Origin: a virus
DNA: 34,616 nt
IMG/VR virus record: IMGVR_UViG_3300042356_000424
Coordinates: 1-34,616 of that record
Direction: 5' to 3' (one strand)
The notes under the pieces were generated by a model. That model was not told the DNA's origin, made no database searches, and saw only the letters and a program-made list of their open reading frames with translations. Positions 30,273 through 34,616 of this stretch are shown here, piece by piece (the stretch's first letter is position 1; every line of letters begins with the position of its first letter). The position numbers were made by a program, and so were the translations under genes.

Positions 30273-31226
30273 TTATTGTACGCCTGAGGTTGCTGCCCAA
30301 TTTTGTCCGCCACCTACAAAATTACCACGATTAGATGCAGTAGCAGTATCAGTTGCGTATGTGATGCGTTGTATAGTAGAAGTAGCAGGTGATCCGCCGC
30401 CTATCCAGCCGTATGTTGTGCTATCGGTTGATGCGGCTAGCTGTTGTACTCCAACAAGCAAAGGTCCACGTACACTCGCTGTCGCGGTGTCGGTTGCATA
30501 TGTAATGCGTTCTACACTAGACAAGACAGAGCCACTGCGGCCGCCGACGTACCAGCCGTCAGTTGTATTTCCTGTTGCACCATTTCTATATCTATTTCCA
30601 GTAAGTGGACCACGAACACTAGCTGTTGCAGTATCTGTTGCATATGTTATTCTATTAACACTTGACAATAATCCCGGACCACTTCGTCCTAGATTAAACC
30701 ACCCATAAGTAGTACCGTCAGTAGATGCGGCACCATTATATCCAACAGCACTCATTGGACCACGCACACTTGCTGTTGCAGTATCTGTAGAAAAGGTAAT
30801 ACGGTCAATTAACGATAGTGTAGCTGAACCACTAAATCCACCAATAAACCATCCATATGTAGTATTATCACTTGTTGCTGTCAATGAATATCTTGCAGAA
30901 CTTAGTGGTCCTCTAGCTGATGCAGTTGCTGTATCTGTTGCAAATGTTATTCTATCTACAGAAGATATTGCACTAGGGTTTGCACCGGCGGCAACCCAAC
31001 CATCAGTGAGCGTACCGGTAGCGGCTTCATATTGTTTAGTTATACTTAATGGACCCCTAACACTTGCAGTTGCAGTATCTGTTGCAAATGTAACACGGTT
31101 AACAGTAGAAACTCTTCCTGTATTAAGAAACCCACCCGCATACCAGCCCGCAGTAGGTCCAGAAGGTGGTTCAAGTATAGATATCCCGCCACCTATTGTC
31201 CAACCTGGTCCTATCTCAATTGCCAT
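30273..31226 (-). CDS. Tail-fibre-like protein with six beta-propeller-type repeats
   Basis: The protein is 317 aa. The start is MAIEIGPGWTIGGGISILEP, then six repeats of YGWFIGG ... IDRITFSTDTATASVRGPMS with STDSTTYGW linkers; it ends TSGVQ. The repeat set is closest to the gene at 27360 and to the incomplete gene at the right edge. AAAGG precedes the ATG, and two late-promoter-type boxes lie upstream (31248-31267), making this the probable first gene of the four-gene fibre operon. Confidence 0.65.
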   Translation of the reverse strand: MAIEIGPGWTIGGGISILEPPSGPTAGWYAGGFLNTGRVSTVNRVTFATDTATASVRGPLSITKQYEAATGTLTDGWVAAGANPSAISSVDRITFATDTATASARGPLSSARYSLTATSDNTTYGWFIGGFSGSATLSLIDRITFSTDTATASVRGPMSAVGYNGAASTDGTTYGWFNLGRSGPGLLSSVNRITYATDTATASVRGPLTGNRYRNGATGNTTDGWYVGGRSGSVLSSVERITYATDTATASVRGPLLVGVQQLAASTDSTTYGWIGGGSPATSTIQRITYATDTATASNRGNFVGGGQNWAATSGVQ

Positions 31227-31247
31227 ATATTTACCTTTATCATAGTG

Positions 31248-31267
31248 TATTTATCACACTATTTATA
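31248..31267 (-). promoter_or_regulatory. Pair of T4-type late promoter boxes
   Basis: On the minus strand TATAAATA (31260-31267) and GATAAATA (31248-31255) occur in tandem 12 bases apart, upstream of the tail-fibre operon. Confidence 0.65.
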
Positions 31268-31288
31268 ACTTCTAATATGGCTTAAGTA

Positions 31289-31702
31289 TCAACTACCTAG
31301 ATTTTCTGGGGATGGTGCTAACTGTGCAAAACTAGCTAACATTGACTCAACACTACTATTGTCAAAAGCCATAGCTGATACTTCAGCTTCGGTCTTGCCC
31401 AATCGTGTTAACATATCACTATTATTAGCTACACTTGCTCTCTGTGCTTCATATTGTGCTTGTATTTCACTAGCCCATACATTGTATGCGCCTTCGCCCA
31501 AGCCATTTTGTGCTACAATCTCAGTCTCATCTGGTACTACACTCATGCAATAGTCAATACCATTACTATCTACAAACCAAAACTTAACGTCTAGTCCGTC
31601 AATTCTTGGATGTGTCTTACCATTTGGTCCCATGTTCTTATCAACAAAGAACTCTACTAAATTATCACCATCAACGTAATAATGCTTTATGTACTTAGCC
31701 AT
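31289..31702 (-). CDS. Hypothetical protein, 137 aa (possible fibre-associated)
   Basis: The protein begins MAKYIKHYYVDGDNLVEFFV. The N-terminal half looks like a small beta domain (GLDVKFWFVDSNGIDYCMSV). The C-terminal half is helical and Ala-rich (ASEIQAQYEAQRASVANNSD), a layout seen in tail-fibre chaperones and small virion proteins. AAAAAGGAA precedes the ATG. It overlaps the 2OG oxygenase gene by 16 bases. I recognise no family. Confidence 0.6.
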   Translation of the reverse strand: MAKYIKHYYVDGDNLVEFFVDKNMGPNGKTHPRIDGLDVKFWFVDSNGIDYCMSVVPDETEIVAQNGLGEGAYNVWASEIQAQYEAQRASVANNSDMLTRLGKTEAEVSAMAFDNSSVESMLASFAQLAPSPENLGS

Positions 31703-32394
31703 GTTTTTTCCTTTTTATTAGATATAGGCTTATCAATACCTATATTGTATTTATGATTAATCATATTAGTTTCGTCTTCCATACTTGGAAATCCCTTAAC
31801 TGTCATCCAATTTACTATACTATATCTAGTTCCTTTAGTAACTGGCTCAACACCATGCAAATACTCATGCGTAGACGGGAAACAAACTAACATTCCTGGC
31901 TCTGGACGAACTCTTACTCTTAACTCAGGGAATACAAAATCACCACCTTCAAATTCATCATTCAAAAACAATACGGTACTTAAATCTCTATCAGTACTCT
32001 TACGCCAAATCAATGGCTCATTGCCAGGTGGCTTCCATAATGATTCACCATCACAATGTGGCATATAATGCCCATCTACACCATAATGTAATAATTGTGG
32101 CAACTCGGAATCTTTAACCTCAAATTCATAAAATGGATTGATAACATTGGTTACAACATTACGGAACAAATCAATAATCTCACCAGCAATATCTTCTAGG
32201 TCAAGCATCTGTGTATCTCTAACCTTCTTGTCTACACTAAACTTAGTATTTTTTGTTTGGTTACTTTGTTCTGGATCAAATACAGATAAATCAACTTTTT
32301 TCTGTCTCTTGGCATGCTCCATAATAAAAGCTACACCCTCTTTTGATATTACGTTAGGTGCAATTAATATGTTAGTTAACAAATTGTTTTTCAT
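31687..32394 (-). CDS. 2OG-Fe(II) oxygenase, prolyl-4-hydroxylase type
   Basis: The protein is 235 aa. The catalytic core is complete: YGVDGHYMPHCDGESLW gives HxD, VLFLNDEFEGGDFVFPEL is the conserved strand pair with the EGGDFxFPE motif, and FPSTHEYLHGVEPVTKGTRY gives the distal histidine, then the lysine/arginine that binds 2-oxoglutarate. Such phage hydroxylases are usually placed beside tail genes and may hydroxylate proline in fibre or host proteins. It is coupled to the glycosyltransferase fusion (ATGA). Hydroxylated residues could serve as glycosylation sites. Confidence 0.88.
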   Translation of the reverse strand: MKNNLLTNILIAPNVISKEGVAFIMEHAKRQKKVDLSVFDPEQSNQTKNTKFSVDKKVRDTQMLDLEDIAGEIIDLFRNVVTNVINPFYEFEVKDSELPQLLHYGVDGHYMPHCDGESLWKPPGNEPLIWRKSTDRDLSTVLFLNDEFEGGDFVFPELRVRVRPEPGMLVCFPSTHEYLHGVEPVTKGTRYSIVNWMTVKGFPSMEDETNMINHKYNIGIDKPISNKKEKTWLST

Positions 32395-34208
32395 TTACTA
32401 TTCCATTTGTCATTAAACAAACTCTTTGGTGATACTTCTTGTTTAACATGTGCTGGCTTCTCATGCATTCTATCTAATCTTTCAGTAACACCAATACGTT
32501 CAGTAATCTTTTCATTAGCTAATGCTAGTATATCACTGCTGGTTACTTCTTCAATACCAGCAACAACTTTCTTCTGTAACTCTAATAAGAACTCTACACT
32601 ATGTTCACCACCACTCAATGCTTTGCCTAAATCAGGGAAATCATTCTTAACACGATTTACATCACCAGAAATCAATGTAGGTGCACTGGCTCTACGCATA
32701 CTGTGAATGTTACCAACACCAATACCAGTGTTACGACTAATCATCTCATCCATAGCTTGGTTAGCTAATCTACGCTCCCAATATACATGATCCTCATTCT
32801 CAAACTGTTCACGTGTGATTGGACCACCATTCTGTTCTACTAATCTATCTAGTATCTTATCAAACGTAGCAATCTGTTGTACCCGATCACGTATCTCTAA
32901 CTCACTACTCTTTAAGAAGTTTTGTAGATTTAAATAATCCAAATCATACCAGCACAACTTAGTGCCACCATCTTTAGTTGGCCATTGAATTGGTTCATCT
33001 TTGTTTTTCTTATTCCACTTATAATCAAACTCACGTTGATGTTCTTTCATCTCGGTAATCTTACTGAATAGTCCTTCTGCCATAATTCTACGATTTTTCA
33101 ACATAGCATTGAACGCACTTGGAATTGTATAGTTATCTAGTGTGATGAACTTCTCAATTTGAAAGTTACTACGTCCTTGAGCATGTTCTTTATCTGCTTC
33201 TTCCCAGCGGAAGATTTCGTCAAATACTTGTGATAGTACTTTTTCATCATGTACAATCTTATCACCTGTATGTGATGTTAGGTTAGAGATTTCCATTTTC
33301 TTTTTCATTGTTGATCCTTTTGTTGATAGTTTGTTTAGTAGAGTATGCCATTCAATAGCAATGGTGTTCCAGTTATAGTATTCACAAGCCCAATCAGCCT
33401 GCTCTTTAGTATGAGTATATTTAGTTTCTGTTAATGCTTGGCAAATATTATCTGCAAAATCATCTAAAAACTGTACACTTGGTATCCATCCACTTGGATG
33501 ATATGTTGCATCTAATGGTACAATAGTTCCATAACCATTACTTGTTTCGGGTAATGCACCTATATCACTTAATATTGGGTAACATCCTGAACGCATTGCT
33601 TCTATTAATGTAACACAGCTTGTTTCTTCCCAAATATTTGGATAGACTAGTAATGATGCTTCTCTGAATTCATTAGCTAATTCTTGATGACTTATTGGTT
33701 CACTATAGATAGTATTTGGTGTGTTTTTTAGTTCATTGTATATTTGTTTGAACTCTTGTGTATCACTATCTCCGTATAATTTCATACCCGAGAATACTTT
33801 AAGAATAGCATCTGGATGACATTTTAGTACTTGTTTAAAGATATAGGGTAGATATTTTAGTCCACGGAATGGTGTACTAGCGTATATAAGAGTTTTGTTT
33901 GTTTTTTGTTTATATGTAAAATAGTCTGCACCACCGTTACGTATTACACTTATTTTATGTTTTGGTATCTTAAGATATTTAATGAATTGTTGTTTTTGCC
34001 AATCACTTACACATACTATATGTGTTATTTTGTCCCAGTTTACGTTTAAGAAAATTGGTTGATCGTGGGCGTAGTGTGCCCACAGTATCTTTACTTGTTT
34101 GTTACTATTGATTAGTTTATGTGGGTCAAATTCTACTGAAGTATCCGTTGGGAAGTTGATATGTTCTTGTAGAAAGTGAAACCCAGATTGGGTAGCGCCG
34201 GAAATCAT
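32391..34208 (-). CDS. GT4 glycosyltransferase fused in frame to a phage hypothetical protein
   Basis: The protein is 605 aa. Residues 1-300 form a GT-B glycosyltransferase: ILWAHYAHDQPIFLN, THIVCVSDWQKQQFIKYL, ISVIRNGGADYF, then a C-terminal lobe with SLLVYPNIWEETSCVTLIEA and GCYPILSDIGALPET (the E-x7-E motif of GT4). Residues 301-605 start at an internal Met and form a helical, charged domain (IFRWEEADKEHAQGRSNFQI, QIATFDKILDRLVEQNGG) of unknown function. AAAGGA lies 6 bases before that internal ATG (33308), so it can also be made alone as a 305-aa protein. The fusion may have arisen by loss of a stop codon. A role in glycosylating virion proteins is inferred from the neighbours. Confidence 0.75.
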   Translation of the reverse strand: MISGATQSGFHFLQEHINFPTDTSVEFDPHKLINSNKQVKILWAHYAHDQPIFLNVNWDKITHIVCVSDWQKQQFIKYLKIPKHKISVIRNGGADYFTYKQKTNKTLIYASTPFRGLKYLPYIFKQVLKCHPDAILKVFSGMKLYGDSDTQEFKQIYNELKNTPNTIYSEPISHQELANEFREASLLVYPNIWEETSCVTLIEAMRSGCYPILSDIGALPETSNGYGTIVPLDATYHPSGWIPSVQFLDDFADNICQALTETKYTHTKEQADWACEYYNWNTIAIEWHTLLNKLSTKGSTMKKKMEISNLTSHTGDKIVHDEKVLSQVFDEIFRWEEADKEHAQGRSNFQIEKFITLDNYTIPSAFNAMLKNRRIMAEGLFSKITEMKEHQREFDYKWNKKNKDEPIQWPTKDGGTKLCWYDLDYLNLQNFLKSSELEIRDRVQQIATFDKILDRLVEQNGGPITREQFENEDHVYWERRLANQAMDEMISRNTGIGVGNIHSMRRASAPTLISGDVNRVKNDFPDLGKALSGGEHSVEFLLELQKKVVAGIEEVTSSDILALANEKITERIGVTERLDRMHEKPAHVKQEVSPKSLFNDKWNSK

Positions 34209-34212
34209 TGGT

Positions 34213-34616
34213 TTATTGTGCGCCTGAACAAGTTGCCATTGAATATGCGGCTGATGCTAGTGGACCTCTACTAGAAGCGGTTGCAGTATCTGTTGCATAT
34301 GTAATACGATTTACAATAGTAGATCCAGATGTCCCTGCTACCCATCCATAATTAGAATCGCCGGCGGCTGATATAGCATACGTAGCAATAGTTAATGGGC
34401 CGCGAATACTTGCCGTTGCAGTATCTGTAGCAAATGTTATTCTGTCAACTCTTGAGAGTACGTCGGTTGGTGCAATATTAGTATATCCTGCCATATACCA
34501 ACCATATGTAGTTGAATCAGTTGATGCTGCCAATTTATATCTAGCAGAAGATAACGGACCACGTACAGAAGTAGTTGGGGTGTCGTTAGCGTAATCAACT
34601 CTATTAACTGTACTTA
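34213..34616 (-). CDS. Tail-fibre-like repeat protein (N-terminus outside window)
   Basis: The frame is open from the right edge to its stop at 34213. It contains parts of three repeats of the same type as at 30273, for example VDRITFATDTATASIRGPLT and VNRITYATDTATASSRGPLA, and ends CSGAQ. The first residues visible are TVNRVDYAND. It is the fifth member of the fibre family, separated from the other four by the 2OG oxygenase, glycosyltransferase and 137-aa genes. Confidence 0.7.
   Translation of the reverse strand, partial: STVNRVDYANDTPTTSVRGPLSSARYKLAASTDSTTYGWYMAGYTNIAPTDVLSRVDRITFATDTATASIRGPLTIATYAISAAGDSNYGWVAGTSGSTIVNRITYATDTATASSRGPLASAAYSMATCSGAQ

Noticed and set aside
29932-30708. 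258-codon plus-strand frame opposite the fibre genes
   Set aside because: It exists only because the repeats keep the antisense frame open; its Pro- and Val-rich repeats mirror the fibre repeats and it spans two real genes.
27360-34616. CRISPR array or tandem satellite from the repeated DNA
   Set aside because: The repeats are in frame, vary as protein repeats do, and lie within long genes; there are no unique spacers between identical short repeats.

Overview
The window looks like part of the genome of a large, AT-rich, T4-like tailed phage. Support comes from tightly packed genes with ATGA/TAATG overlaps, copies of the T4-type late promoter (TATAAATA) in front of several genes, a ten-tRNA array, free-standing HNH endonucleases, an nrdA/nrdB/glutaredoxin block, a PAAR spike-tip protein, a SleB-type cell wall hydrolase and a set of repetitive tail-fibre proteins. 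Two bacterial-type genes, iscU and a Bug/TctC binding protein, resemble betaproteobacterial versions. A betaproteobacterial, probably freshwater, host is therefore my best guess, but this is inference.

Layout. 1-1066: a 2OG-Fe(II) oxygenase (cut by the window edge) and a glycosyltransferase-like gene. 1072-3245: tRNAs Asn, Thr, Arg(TCG), Gln, Ile, Met, His, Ser, Lys and Arg(ACG), all on the minus strand, interrupted by an HNH gene and an inverted sulfotransferase-like gene. 3246-3961: structured non-coding DNA with a perfect 21-bp inverted repeat, a 55-aa gene, and a short transcription unit bounded by a near-consensus sigma70 promoter and an intrinsic terminator. 3975-6990: holo-ACP synthase (minus) divergent from a plus-strand operon of radical SAM enzyme, fatty acid desaturase, acyl carrier protein and an unrecognised protein. 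7031-14538: minus-strand run of a Bug/TctC binding protein, two PP-loop ATPases, a methyltransferase, a 2OG oxygenase, a Rieske oxygenase, two GNAT acetyltransferases, a second desaturase and a small GNAT remnant. 14585-16495: rubredoxin, rubrerythrin, a CxxC protein, iscU in two pieces and an HNH endonuclease. 16534-21413: small and conserved phage proteins, SleB hydrolase, two presumed virion proteins and PAAR. 21415-27305: LSm-like protein, glutaredoxin, NrdB, conserved protein, NrdA, conserved protein and an APS-kinase/nucleotidyltransferase fusion. 27360-34616: five repeat-rich tail-fibre-like proteins (the last incomplete), with a 2OG oxygenase and a glycosyltransferase fusion among them.

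The most striking content is 3975-15906. The phage appears to carry its own ACP and the enzyme that activates it, two desaturases, a radical SAM enzyme, a Rieske oxygenase, a 2OG oxygenase, PP-loop ATPases and acyl/methyl transferases, plus iron-sulfur and rubredoxin-type accessory proteins that could serve them. This would fit a phage-borne biosynthetic or lipid-tailoring pathway. The product cannot be read from the sequence. Within this region, iscU is split by a 9-nt in-frame insertion containing TAG, and rubrerythrin is split into separate ferritin-like and rubredoxin genes.
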